NCBI GenBank assembly: GCA_007859835.1
Contig: SJPJ01000001.1
Location: 3,157,922-3,221,921, forward strand
Direction of reading: 5' to 3'
DNA from: Novipirellula herctigrandis
Lineage (GTDB): Bacteria; Planctomycetota; Planctomycetia; Pirellulales; Pirellulaceae
DNA: 64,000 nucleotides
Shown here in pieces: positions 17,577 through 26,440 of this stretch (its first letter is position 1; each line of letters begins with the position of its first letter). The translations under genes were made by a program, and so were the position numbers. Under the pieces are notes generated by a model. The model saw only the letters and a program-made list of their open reading frames with translations. It was not told the DNA's origin and searched no databases.

Positions 17577-18518
17577 ATGACAAATCGTCGCCAATTTCTG
17601 GGGCTCGGCTGTGCCTCTTCGATGGGCCTTGCGCTGGTGACCGAAATCGATGCCGAAGCCGCGGGGATTCCGTCATCCTTCCCGGTTCAGTTTTCGTTGA
17701 ACGCGTCGACCATTCGCGGACAAAACTTGTCGATCACCGAGCAGATCGATGTTGCCTCCCAAGCGGGTTACGATGGGATCGAGCCTTGGATTCGCGATCT
17801 GGTCAGCTATGTACAGGCTGGTGGTGACTTATCCGACCTGCGCAAACAAATTGAAGACTCTGGATTGAAGGTCTCAAGCGCTATCGGTTTCGCTAAATGG
17901 ATTGTCGACGATGAAGACCAGCGCGCAGAAGGTCTGAAGGAGGCTCGTCGCGACATGGAGATGGTCAAGGAAATCGGCGGAAACCTCATCGCTGCACCAC
18001 CTATCGGCGCTCACATGAGTGGCGCAACCTCACCTCCACTTGCGACCATTGCACGTCGACTTCGCGCACTACTTGAACTCAGCGATGAAACGGGCGTCGT
18101 GCCTCAGCTAGAACTTTGGGGATTCTCGCCAACGATTAGCAAGCTTGCAGAATTGGTTTACGTTGCCACTGCGACCGAACACCCCAGCGCCTGCGTACTA
18201 CCCGATTTTTATCATATCTACAAAGGTGGAAACGACTTCGCCGCCTTGGGCATGATCGAAGCATCACGGATGCACTGCTTTCATATCAATGACTATCCTG
18301 AGATGCCGCCAAGCCAAATCAACGACAAGGACCGCGTCTTCCCCGGCGACGGCGTTTGCCCATTGGTGCCAATCATTCGCCAGCTGTTGAACAACGGTTT
18401 TTGTGGCACGTTTTCTTTGGAACTATTCAATCCCGAGTACTGGGAACGTGCCGCTTTGGATGTCGCCCGTGAAGGTCTCGAAAAATCAAAAGCCGTCGTT
18501 GCCCAAGCCAGCAGCTGA
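17577..18518 (+). CDS. Exported sugar phosphate isomerase/epimerase-like TIM-barrel protein
   Basis: A 313-residue protein of the xylose-isomerase-like TIM-barrel superfamily. The N-terminus is a Tat-type signal (NRRQFLGLGCASSMGLAL, residues 3-20), so it is folded before export. The barrel shows the typical metal-ligand pattern, with glutamates and histidine in the segments VPQLELWGFSP, VLPDFYHIYKGGND, MHCFHINDYP and FSLELFN. Members act on hydroxypyruvate, inositols or other polyols; the substrate here is unknown. Start chosen at the ATG at 17577 so the twin arginine is near the N-terminus; an upstream in-frame ATG at 17520 would add 19 residues. Confidence 0.8.
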   Translation: MTNRRQFLGLGCASSMGLALVTEIDAEAAGIPSSFPVQFSLNASTIRGQNLSITEQIDVASQAGYDGIEPWIRDLVSYVQAGGDLSDLRKQIEDSGLKVSSAIGFAKWIVDDEDQRAEGLKEARRDMEMVKEIGGNLIAAPPIGAHMSGATSPPLATIARRLRALLELSDETGVVPQLELWGFSPTISKLAELVYVATATEHPSACVLPDFYHIYKGGNDFAALGMIEASRMHCFHINDYPEMPPSQINDKDRVFPGDGVCPLVPIIRQLLNNGFCGTFSLELFNPEYWERAALDVAREGLEKSKAVVAQASS

Positions 18519-18696
18519 ATAGGCATTCAAGTGGATACATCGACGTGTTTCACGACATCATTTTCGTTGTCTCACAAGTTCCCCTTTACTCGTGGTAGTG
18601 TCGTTTTCTATACCACACAATTGTCGCACCCATGTGGTTGATCACAGTTTGTGGCATTTTGAAGTTTGACATTCAAATTCGTGAAAGGATTCCTTT

Positions 18697-19728
18697 GTGG
18701 CTGATAGCACCCAACCCATAATCAACGCAGCATCCAGTACTGCACCAAGCAACCCAGATACACCAATGACGTCGTTCGGTGATGCAACCCAGCAGTTGAT
18801 CAATCAATTCACCAACGGCGAAGGCGACGTGGCAAGTATCGCCAATTATGCAACGTTGCATTTGGTCCCTCAGCTGTTGCTAGCAGCGCTCGGCCTTGGC
18901 ATCATTTTCATTGGCTATTTGGTCGCCAGCTACTTGTCTCGCGTGATCAGCAAACCGGTCTGTCGCCGCGTTGACGAGACGCTTGGCAAATTTGTCGGCA
19001 AGATTGTTTTCTACTGCATCATGTTCGCTGTCGTCGGTGCCGTTTTATCCAAGATGGGCGCCCCCCTTGGTGGACTTGCAGCGATGTTGGCTGCGGCGGG
19101 CTTTGCAGTTGGTCTTGCTTTCCAAGGCACGCTCAGCAATTTTGCATCGGGTGTCTTGATGTTGGTTTTCCGCCCCTTCAAAGTTGGCGACGTGGTCAAT
19201 GCAGCAGGTGTCGTTGGGAAAGTCAACGAAATCGATCTATTCACAACGACGCTCGATACGCCTGACAATCGCCGCATCATTGTTCCTAACAGTTCCATAT
19301 CAGGCGGCACCATTGAAAACATCAGCCACCATCCGCATCGACGCGTCGAAGTACCAGTGGGTGTTGACTACGCTGCTTCGATCGATGCGACTCGTGCGAC
19401 ACTTGAAGCAGCCGTCCATCAATTCGATCAAGAAATGGTCCAAGGTGAAGGCCGAGGTTCGGCAGTGGTCCTTAGCAACCTCGGTGCCAGTAGCGTCGAT
19501 TGGTTGGTGCGAATGTGGGTTCCATCGAAGGACTTTTTCCGGCTAAAAGAAGGTTTGATTCGTGAAGTCAAAATGCAACTTGACGCTGCGGATATTGGAA
19601 TTCCCTACCCACAAATGGACGTTCATTTGCGTCGCGCCGACGCCACAGATGAAGCTCTGTTCCAACGTCCTCGGATTCGTCCAATACGCAGTGGCACGGA
19701 TCCCGAATCACTCTCCCAAGTCTCCTGA
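18697..19728 (+). CDS. MscS-family mechanosensitive channel
   Basis: A 343-residue inner-membrane channel. An N-terminal polar region (to ~60) precedes helices at ~67-90 and ~110-135, then the pore helix with the Gly/Ala zipper AAMLAAAGFAVGLAFQGTLSNFASG (residues ~128-152) that defines MscS. The beta domain follows (FRPFKVGDVVNAAGVVGKV; IIVPNSSISGGTIEN), then an alpha/beta C-terminal domain. It opens under membrane tension to release solutes in hypo-osmotic shock. GTG start at 18697, preceded by GAAAGGA. A terminator lies at 19844-19884. Confidence 0.93.
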   Translation: MADSTQPIINAASSTAPSNPDTPMTSFGDATQQLINQFTNGEGDVASIANYATLHLVPQLLLAALGLGIIFIGYLVASYLSRVISKPVCRRVDETLGKFVGKIVFYCIMFAVVGAVLSKMGAPLGGLAAMLAAAGFAVGLAFQGTLSNFASGVLMLVFRPFKVGDVVNAAGVVGKVNEIDLFTTTLDTPDNRRIIVPNSSISGGTIENISHHPHRRVEVPVGVDYAASIDATRATLEAAVHQFDQEMVQGEGRGSAVVLSNLGASSVDWLVRMWVPSKDFFRLKEGLIREVKMQLDAADIGIPYPQMDVHLRRADATDEALFQRPRIRPIRSGTDPESLSQVS

Positions 19729-19843
19729 TTTACCAAGCCAAAAAACGTTACGAAATCAACTTAGGTCTCACGCAGCAAACGACTTACGATTGCTGGCTCA
19801 GTTTTTTTGAAAAACCAACAACCTAGCGACTTCATTAGCGATT

Positions 19844-19884
19844 AAGATGGCGACGATCTAAAAAATTGTCGTCATCTTTTTTTT
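19844..19884 (+). terminator. Intrinsic terminator downstream of the MscS gene
   Basis: Arms AAGATGGCGACGAT and ATTGTCGTCATCTT pair over 14 positions with two G-T wobbles, loop CTAAAAA, followed by a run of T (19877-19884). It lies 115 bp past the channel gene stop and 72 bp before the next start. Confidence 0.8.
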
Positions 19885-19956
19885 CGCTTCATGGCTGCTT
19901 CGTTTATTCTTTTTGAAGCACCGTAGGCAACATCCGACGAAGGAGGTAGTCGCGGT

Positions 19957-20709
19957 ATGTGGCACACCAGCCGAGGGGATCGCACTTTAATCTCGAGTGA
20001 AGCATCGTTGGTCAGTTTGGCAATTGACACAATGATTGATGCGTTGTTGGTTCATCTAGACGAAGAGGATGAATCGATCATGCCACCAGAGTGCCAATCG
20101 GGCATCGCCGTGTACGACGTTTTAACCGCGTCGCAACGCGTTGGGTTGCTACACGATGTGGCACGATACTTGTTGACCGAAACTGAAAAGACATTGTCCT
20201 TATCGGCGGCCACGGAAGCGGCCATAGCGGCGCTCTATATTGAGGTTCGCGACCAATTGGCAATCGAGATTGATTTGTATAGTGAAAACCCCATTGAAGG
20301 CCTGCAGACCGACTCGCTGCGATGGCGAATGCTGGTCTTAGCCGCCTATCTTTCGCTCAATCAGATCCCTGACAATGAAGAGCAAACGGAACGGAATCAA
20401 TTGGAGTTCAACGATATCTCCGAAGATGATATGGACTCGGAACCGTTCGGATTGCCAGCCATCGATTCGGACGATTTGGAACATTGGGAAAGACTCATCG
20501 AAAGCTTAACCGATGCGGTTCTATGGGACCGTGATTATGAGTTAGCCGAGAGTTTCTTGGACGTCGACCCCGGCGTGTCGAACCAACGACGACGATTGTT
20601 GGGCATCGACAATGACTACTTCACCTACGTCGCACCGGATCCTCGTCCCGAACAAGTAATGCAATTGGTTTGGGACACTCGTGACATCTTGCGGTCCAAA
20701 CCACGCTAG
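19957..20709 (+). CDS. Hypothetical protein, 250 aa, acidic and helical
   Basis: I do not recognise a family. The product is acidic with helical character (IDALLVHLDEEDE; LSLSAATEAAIAALYIEVRDQL) and a C-terminal region QRRRLLGIDNDYFTYVAPDPR. There is no signal peptide or membrane helix. The gene sits between the mscS terminator and a tandem repeat. The start is the ATG at 19957, preceded by GGAGGT (19940-19945), a good ribosome binding site. No function can be inferred. Confidence 0.6.
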   Translation: MWHTSRGDRTLISSEASLVSLAIDTMIDALLVHLDEEDESIMPPECQSGIAVYDVLTASQRVGLLHDVARYLLTETEKTLSLSAATEAAIAALYIEVRDQLAIEIDLYSENPIEGLQTDSLRWRMLVLAAYLSLNQIPDNEEQTERNQLEFNDISEDDMDSEPFGLPAIDSDDLEHWERLIESLTDAVLWDRDYELAESFLDVDPGVSNQRRRLLGIDNDYFTYVAPDPRPEQVMQLVWDTRDILRSKPR

Positions 20710-21046
20710 CCTGCGGTTTGCCATCTTTCCCCCAAGACAAACCACCCAAGACAAACCACCGAGGGGATGTTGCTGATGTGACAGTCGATTTTTGGCGAAG
20801 GACCCACGCGATCACGGACGACCCGACACCCAAAAGCCTCGATAGTGAGAGGATACGCGCAGGCCCAACTTCGGCCGGGACAAAACATTGCACCGCCACC
20901 GAATTCTTGGCGGGTGGGATTCCCAAAAAGCGATTGGATCGATATATCAAAACATAGCGATATATCGGCCAAAGGCCTTCGTTTGTTTAAGATTAAGCAC
21001 CGAAGATGCCACAAGGCAGATTCAAATAACTACAGGACGAGCAAAA
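20710..21046. other. Leader of the CoA-disulfide reductase-like gene
   Basis: Contains a tandem direct repeat CAAGACAAACCACC (two copies, around 20734-20761) and two copies of the palindrome CGATATATC(G) at 20940-20948 and 20958-20967. No gene that I can support; a longer reading frame that begins at 20888 is only an upstream extension of the next gene. Confidence 0.5.
20940..20967 (+). promoter_or_regulatory. Candidate operator: tandem CGATATATC palindromes
   Basis: CGATATATC at 20940-20948 and the full palindrome CGATATATCG at 20958-20967, centred about 18 bp apart and 80 bp upstream of the gene start at 21047. Spacing close to two helical turns suits a dimeric or cooperative repressor. 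The gene encodes a rhodanese-linked CoA-disulfide reductase-like protein, a type often controlled by persulfide-sensing ArsR-type repressors, so a sulfide-responsive operator is plausible but inferred. Confidence 0.45.
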
Positions 21047-22726
21047 ATGGTTACACAAAAAAGTGATCGACGGACAATTGTGGTAGTGGGTGGCGTCGCC
21101 GGTGGGGCTTCGGCTGCCACACGGGCACGGCGGATGAATGAAGAGGCCGAGATTATCCTGCTGGAAAAGGACGGGGATGTCTCGTTCGCCAATTGTGGGC
21201 TGCCCTACCATATTGGTGGCGAAATCGCCGATCGGTCTGCTTTGGTGGTAGCATCGTCGGAATTTCTCCGTCGCCGCTTTCGCCTCGATGTGCGAACCCA
21301 TCATGAAGTGATCGCGGTTGACCGGCCAAACAAACGCGTGGAAGTGCGTCGCGGAGACTCCAAAGAAACGCTTTGGATCCAATACGATAAATTGATCCTT
21401 GCCCCTGGTGCATCGCCGATTCATCCACCGATTCCGGGTGCGAACGCATCGAATGTGCTGACCTTGCGCAACCTCGACGACATGGATCGGATCAAGAGAA
21501 TTGTCGATGCCGAGTCGACATCAAAAACGGTCGTCGTCGGTGCCGGGTACGTTGGCCTTGAAATGGTCGAGCAGCTGGTTTTGCGTGACATTGAAACGTC
21601 ATTGGTGGAATTGCAGCCGCAAGTACTACCGCTTCTGGATTCGGAAATGGCTGAGCCAATCGCTGCTGAATCGGTCGCCAAAGGAGTGTCGCTGTTTTTA
21701 GGACGTGGGGTGACCGAGATTGTCACCGATGAAAACAACCGTGCGACCGCGGTCGTTTTAGGTGACCGAACGAAGATCGACACGGATTTGGTCATCTTAG
21801 GCATTGGCGTTCGCCCGAACACAAAATTGGCCGCTGACGCCGGCCTTAAGATTGGCGAAACCGGTGGGATTGTGACGAATGACTACATGCAGACTAGCGA
21901 TCCTGATATTTATGCAGCCGGAGACGCTTGCGAATACGTTTACGGGCCGACTGGAAAAAGAATGCGAGTTGCATTGGCCGGACCCGCGAACCGAGCGGGT
22001 CGATTGGCTGGCCAGCATGCGGCAACCGATGAATCCGATCCCATGCCCGCAGTGCAGGGTACTTCCGTTGTACGAGTCTTTGGATGCAGTGCAGCGAGCA
22101 CCGGTTTAACGCGTAGCTTTGCCAAACGCCTTGGGATGGCGGCCAACAGCGTAACGATCATCGCTAAGAATCATGCCGGCTATTTCCCAGGCGCCGAAAT
22201 GATGACCTTGAAATTAGTTTACGATCCCAAGACCGAGAAGATTCTTGGTGCTCAAGCAGTCGGTGGCGAAGGTGTTGACAAGCGGATTGACATTATCGCA
22301 ACGGCGATGCATTTCGGTGGAACGGTTCGCCAATTGACGGGAATCGATTTGTGTTACGCACCGCCTTTTGGATCAGCGAAAGACCCCGTTCATATGGCAG
22401 CGTTTGCAGCCTGCAACCAACTTGACGGTATCAGTGATTTCTACGAGTTCGACGCGGACCTAACCGGCAAGCAAGTGGTCGATGTTCGTACTAGCGGCGA
22501 AATTGAAAAAGCACCGCTTACCGGGGTGAAAGATGCGATCCACATTCCGGTGGACGAACTTCGAGACCGGATGAGTGAATTGGACGAGAGCGCCGAAACC
22601 GTCGTGGCATGCGCCGTTGGAGTTCGCGGTCATATTGCCACACGGATTTTGCATCAGAGGGGTTTCAGCGTCAAGAATCTCTCCGGCGGAGCGACCGTTT
22701 ATAACCGAGCCAAGAAGAAGAGTTAA
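21047..22726 (+). CDS. CoA-disulfide reductase-like flavoprotein fused to a rhodanese domain
   Basis: A 559-residue fusion. Residues ~10-450 are a pyridine nucleotide-disulfide oxidoreductase: FAD site VVVGGVAGGASAATRARR, the single active-site cysteine in SFANCGLPYHIGG (characteristic of CoA-disulfide or persulfide reductases), the NAD(P)H site VVVGAGYVGLEM and the FAD-site AAGDAC. Residues ~470-559 are a rhodanese domain with VDVRTSGEIEKAPLTG and the sulfur-carrying cysteine in VVACAVGVRGH. Fusions of this kind reduce CoA persulfide or polysulfides with NAD(P)H. Start at 21047 (MVTQKS) matches the family N-terminus. The stop abuts the convergent GNAT gene. Confidence 0.9.
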   Translation: MVTQKSDRRTIVVVGGVAGGASAATRARRMNEEAEIILLEKDGDVSFANCGLPYHIGGEIADRSALVVASSEFLRRRFRLDVRTHHEVIAVDRPNKRVEVRRGDSKETLWIQYDKLILAPGASPIHPPIPGANASNVLTLRNLDDMDRIKRIVDAESTSKTVVVGAGYVGLEMVEQLVLRDIETSLVELQPQVLPLLDSEMAEPIAAESVAKGVSLFLGRGVTEIVTDENNRATAVVLGDRTKIDTDLVILGIGVRPNTKLAADAGLKIGETGGIVTNDYMQTSDPDIYAAGDACEYVYGPTGKRMRVALAGPANRAGRLAGQHAATDESDPMPAVQGTSVVRVFGCSAASTGLTRSFAKRLGMAANSVTIIAKNHAGYFPGAEMMTLKLVYDPKTEKILGAQAVGGEGVDKRIDIIATAMHFGGTVRQLTGIDLCYAPPFGSAKDPVHMAAFAACNQLDGISDFYEFDADLTGKQVVDVRTSGEIEKAPLTGVKDAIHIPVDELRDRMSELDESAETVVACAVGVRGHIATRILHQRGFSVKNLSGGATVYNRAKKKS

Positions 22727-23257
22727 CTAAAATACTTTTTGCAGAATCGCCACATCAACCCAGCGCCCGTTCATTCGGCCGATTTCCTTTTGGATACCGA
22801 CCATTTCGTATCCGTGCCGATAATGGAATCGCATACTGCGATCGTTGGTAGCGATAATCCTTGCGACCGCGTGATGCAGATTGCAGGTACGGCAATGGCG
22901 ATCGATTCTTGCCTGCAATAAATCCGCAGCCCCACGCGCAACCGCTTCGGGCCGCAGATAAATTGCCGTTTCGCATGAAAACCGGTACCCGTACCGCTCG
23001 CTATAGCGGCGCGCACAAGCCCATCCATCGATCGCGTCGCCGAGCGCCTTCACGCGTTCGGCGACGTACCACCCATCAGGAACGGGTGCCTTGATCCTTG
23101 CTGAAATTGCACTCGTCGTTTGATGTGCACCATCAAACGTCGCACTGCCAATTTCAATGTAATGATTGTAGATCGCCGCAACCTGTTCGCCATCTTGTGG
23201 TGTTGCTTGCCGAATTTGAATCGCCGGTTCAGCGGTTTGCGAATTGGTAGTTTGCAT
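22727..23257 (-). CDS. GNAT N-acetyltransferase of the phosphinothricin acetyltransferase type
   Basis: A 176-residue GNAT protein. It begins IQIRQATPQDGEQVAAIYNHYI, as in Pat/Bar-type enzymes, and has the catalytic/acceptor region GYRFSCETAIYL and the C-terminal SMRFHYRHGYEMVG with the GNAT motif B tyrosine. The acetyl-CoA pyrophosphate loop, usually Q/R-x-x-G-x-G/A, reads ARGAADLLQ and is weaker than in typical enzymes. It probably acetylates an amine of a small metabolite; the substrate is unknown. It is the last gene of a metG-hydrolase-GNAT run (6 and 26 bp gaps). Confidence 0.8.
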   Translation of the reverse strand: MQTTNSQTAEPAIQIRQATPQDGEQVAAIYNHYIEIGSATFDGAHQTTSAISARIKAPVPDGWYVAERVKALGDAIDGWACARRYSERYGYRFSCETAIYLRPEAVARGAADLLQARIDRHCRTCNLHHAVARIIATNDRSMRFHYRHGYEMVGIQKEIGRMNGRWVDVAILQKVF

Positions 23258-23283
23258 CGCGTTTCCATTAATGCATGAATGGG

Positions 23284-24135
23284 CTAGGCACCACTACGAG
23301 AGTGGCATTGCCCCGTTACCCTTGTTCGTTTCCATAGCCACTCAACAGCCTCGCGCACACTGGCTTGGTGCTCTTCATCAATCAATCCGTCGTGACTGAG
23401 CCCCCTAAGTTCGACCATTCGCTGCGGCCCAGCATAGACATTACGGATCAATTGCTGCATCGCGGGAGGCACCAAGGTGTCACGTTCGCTTTGCAGGAAC
23501 AATCCAGGCCCCGTTACTTTCTCGGCCGTATGGATTGCGTTCATCGCGGGGGTCAATTGGTCCGTAACCGGATTGACCAACGCGCCTAGCGGATAGTTTT
23601 TTGCAATCCGGCGAACGACGAGATCGATGGGTGGCGGATTTCGCAACAGCAACCCGTATGCTTTTTGATCGGATGCCGCCGCGACATGTAGCGCCGTGAC
23701 GCACCCCAGGCTATTTCCGCTGAGCCAAATTGGCGGCACTCCTTCGCCTTGTTCTTCCGCATATTTCTCGGTGACTTGGCGATGAAATTCGAGTGCTGCC
23801 TTTGCGATTCCTCTTAGGGTCGCTCGCCCGGCGCTTCGTCCATAACCGGGTGGGTTCCATGTCCAAAGATGAACATTCTGAGCGGGGCTAAGGTATTCGG
23901 TCGGGAATGCAGTCGCACGCTCGGCGCGGCCTGCCGTTCCGGGGAATTTGAGGACCAATAAATCAGGCCGCTCTCTCGTCGGATCACTTTGACGAAAGAA
24001 GGTTTCCAGCGGTCCTTGCTTCGACGTCATCATCACCCGACGCTGTATTCCACAATCAAGTGGATCACGCGAAGGACGCAGCACAAGTCGGTCGAGCAGA
24101 TAGCTTCGAAAACGATGGATAGGTCGGCGAGGCAT
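23284..24135 (-). CDS. Alpha/beta-hydrolase
   Basis: A 283-residue serine hydrolase fold. The nucleophile elbow is GNSLGCVTALH (GxSxG, serine at about residue 145), preceded by the oxyanion strand LVLKFPGTAGRAER. The acid and histidine are expected around ESERDTLVPP and GLSHDGLI. The leader MPRRPIHRFRSYLLDRLVL is basic and hydrophobic but not a clear signal peptide. Probably an esterase or lipase-like enzyme with unknown substrate. The gene begins 6 bp after the metG stop. Confidence 0.8.
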   Translation of the reverse strand: MPRRPIHRFRSYLLDRLVLRPSRDPLDCGIQRRVMMTSKQGPLETFFRQSDPTRERPDLLVLKFPGTAGRAERATAFPTEYLSPAQNVHLWTWNPPGYGRSAGRATLRGIAKAALEFHRQVTEKYAEEQGEGVPPIWLSGNSLGCVTALHVAAASDQKAYGLLLRNPPPIDLVVRRIAKNYPLGALVNPVTDQLTPAMNAIHTAEKVTGPGLFLQSERDTLVPPAMQQLIRNVYAGPQRMVELRGLSHDGLIDEEHQASVREAVEWLWKRTRVTGQCHSRSGA

Positions 24136-24141
24136 GATTCC

Positions 24142-26196
24142 CTAGTGAACCCGTTGTCCCGGCTGTGCACCTTCATCGACGCCAAGGATAAACACTTCCT
24201 CGCCACCCGGTCCAGCTGCAGTGACCATCCCTTCGCTCAAACCAAACCGCATTTTGCGAGGTTTCAAGTTGGCGGCCATCACTACCAATCGGCCAACCAA
24301 TTTCTCAGGATCGTAAGCCGCCTTGATTCCAGCAAAAACTTGCCGCCGCTCGTCACCACCGAGACTCAGTGTCAATTTCAGTAATTTGTTCGCTTCGGGA
24401 ACATGCTCAGCCGATACCACGCGTGCGACTCGCAAGTCGACTTTCGCGAATTCGTCGATTGAAATTTCATCTGCGATCGGCTCATCCTTCAGCGGTTGGT
24501 CGCTGTCGTTGAACGCGGCATCGTTCGTTGGGGACGCGTTATCTTGCGCCGCATCGGCTGCGGCTAATTCTTTGCTTTCGTCGATCATCTTCTTTAAATC
24601 CTTGGATTGAACTCGGTCCATCATACGTTGAAATTTTGCAACAGGAATACCGACAAGGGGCGTTTTACTTTGATCCCACGAAGTAATCGGGGAACCCAAT
24701 AGATCCCCGCATTGTTTTGCCAAATCAGGCAAAACCGGTGCAATGTAAATCGCGAGTTGGCGGAACAAATTAAGAGCTACAGTGCAAACGTCTTGCAACT
24801 CGCCTTGTCTCTCAGCATCTTTCTTCATTTCCCACGGTTTGGCGTGTTCGACAAACGGATTTGCTGCGTCGGCAAGCTCCATGATTCGCCGCATCGCCCG
24901 GCTGAAGTCACACGCTTCGTAGGCAGCCGCGATTTCGTCTCCGGCTTTGGCTGCCGCTGCGAACAAACCACCGTCGTCAGGGTACTGTTTGGACAATCCA
25001 GTCGTGCTCGCAAATTTGCCCACGCGGCTTGCTAAATTGACGACTTTGCCGACCAAATCACTGTTGACCTTTTCCGTAAACTCGTCGATCCCCAAATCCA
25101 AGTCTTCGACGCGTGGTGTTAACTTCGTTGCGTAGAAATACCGCAAATAAGATGGATTTGAATACTTCAAGTACGTTTCAGCAGAAACCAGTGTGCCGGT
25201 CGACTTGCTCATCTTTTCACCGGCAACGGTCAAGAAACCGTGAATGCGGACTTTGGTTGGCAAACGGAACCCGGCTGACTCGAGCATCCCCGGCCAAAAC
25301 AAAGTGTGGAAGTAAGTGATGTCTTTGCCAATGAAGTGGTGGATTTCACACGAATCACTGTTCCACCAATCTTCAAGCTTTTCACCGTTCGAATCGCACC
25401 ATTGTTGAGTGCTTGCGATGTAGCCAATCGGCGCGTCGAACCAGACGTACCAAAAATTGCCGGGTGAATCGGGAATTTCGAAACCAAAGTACGGTCCCGG
25501 TCGACTAATGTCCCAATCGCGAAGCTCGTTGGCCAAGAAATGGCCTTTCAAATAATTAGCCGTCTCGCTTTGAAGCGCATCACTGGTGTCAATCCAATCG
25601 GCCAGAAAGCCATGCAGCTTTTCAAGTTCGACAAACAGGTGTGTCGATTCACGCAGGATTGGCGTTGCACCGCTAAGCGTACTTTTGGGATCGATCAAAT
25701 CGGTGGGGCTATAGGTATGTCCGCAAACGCAATTGTCACCCGGTTGATCGGTGCGGCCGCATTTAGGACAGGTCCCGCGAACAAAACGGTCAGCCAAGAA
25801 GGTTTCCGCTTCGGGGTCATACAATTGCTCTACCGGACGCTCAGCGATCAGATCCTTGTCGCGCAGCGATTGCCAAATCTTGGCACAGATGGTGCGGTTC
25901 TCGTCGCTGTGGGTGCTGCCGTAATTGTCAAATTGGATTCCAAAACCGTCAAAATCGCGTTGGTGGGACTCACTCATTGCCGCGATCAACGCTTCCTCGC
26001 TGCGGCCTTCTTTGCGAGCGCGGATCATGATTGCCGTGCCGTGAGTATCGTCGGCACAAACGTAGATACAGCGATTGCCACGCAATTTTTGGAACCGGAC
26101 CCAAATGTCAGTCTGGATGTACTCGACCAAGTGGCCAATATGGATCGGACCATTGGCGTATGGCAGGGCGCTGGTGACGAGAATTCGACGTGTCAT
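24142..26196 (-). CDS. metG: Methionyl-tRNA synthetase
   Basis: Charges tRNA-Met in the cytosol. The class I signature is [17 protein letters not shown] (residues ~13-29). The zinc knuckle is [18 protein letters not shown] (~143-160), and the second catalytic signature is [13 protein letters not shown]. The anticodon-binding helical domain follows. A C-terminal OB-fold tRNA-binding domain (about residues 580-684, with [20 protein letters not shown] and [18 protein letters not shown]) is present. Length 684 aa matches the two-domain type with the extra C-terminal domain. First gene of a run with a hydrolase and a GNAT protein. Confidence 0.97.
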   Translation of the reverse strand: MTRRILVTSALPYANGPIHIGHLVEYIQTDIWVRFQKLRGNRCIYVCADDTHGTAIMIRARKEGRSEEALIAAMSESHQRDFDGFGIQFDNYGSTHSDENRTICAKIWQSLRDKDLIAERPVEQLYDPEAETFLADRFVRGTCPKCGRTDQPGDNCVCGHTYSPTDLIDPKSTLSGATPILRESTHLFVELEKLHGFLADWIDTSDALQSETANYLKGHFLANELRDWDISRPGPYFGFEIPDSPGNFWYVWFDAPIGYIASTQQWCDSNGEKLEDWWNSDSCEIHHFIGKDITYFHTLFWPGMLESAGFRLPTKVRIHGFLTVAGEKMSKSTGTLVSAETYLKYSNPSYLRYFYATKLTPRVEDLDLGIDEFTEKVNSDLVGKVVNLASRVGKFASTTGLSKQYPDDGGLFAAAAKAGDEIAAAYEACDFSRAMRRIMELADAANPFVEHAKPWEMKKDAERQGELQDVCTVALNLFRQLAIYIAPVLPDLAKQCGDLLGSPITSWDQSKTPLVGIPVAKFQRMMDRVQSKDLKKMIDESKELAAADAAQDNASPTNDAAFNDSDQPLKDEPIADEISIDEFAKVDLRVARVVSAEHVPEANKLLKLTLSLGGDERRQVFAGIKAAYDPEKLVGRLVVMAANLKPRKMRFGLSEGMVTAAGPGGEEVFILGVDEGAQPGQRVH

Positions 26197-26440
26197 CTAG
26201 ATAATCAGGGGGTAATTTGGCGTAAAGGAACTCAGTATGTGTCCAAAAACACGGCCGGATCGGCCCGCAAAAGGGGAATTGTAGCCTTGAATTCGAAATT
26301 GGACGATCCGGTAGAAAGATTCACAACCCGACGCTTTGCAGCCGCCCACGGGTTCGCTTTGGGTGTGTCAAAAATCGTGAATTGCCGTTAAAGTTTCCTT
26401 TTGAACCAACTAAAAACTCCCTAACGAATGGGCCAATCCC

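Noticed and set aside
25540-26391. Long plus-strand frame opposite metG (283 aa)
   Set aside because: Antisense to metG; no recognisable features and it starts inside the coding region.
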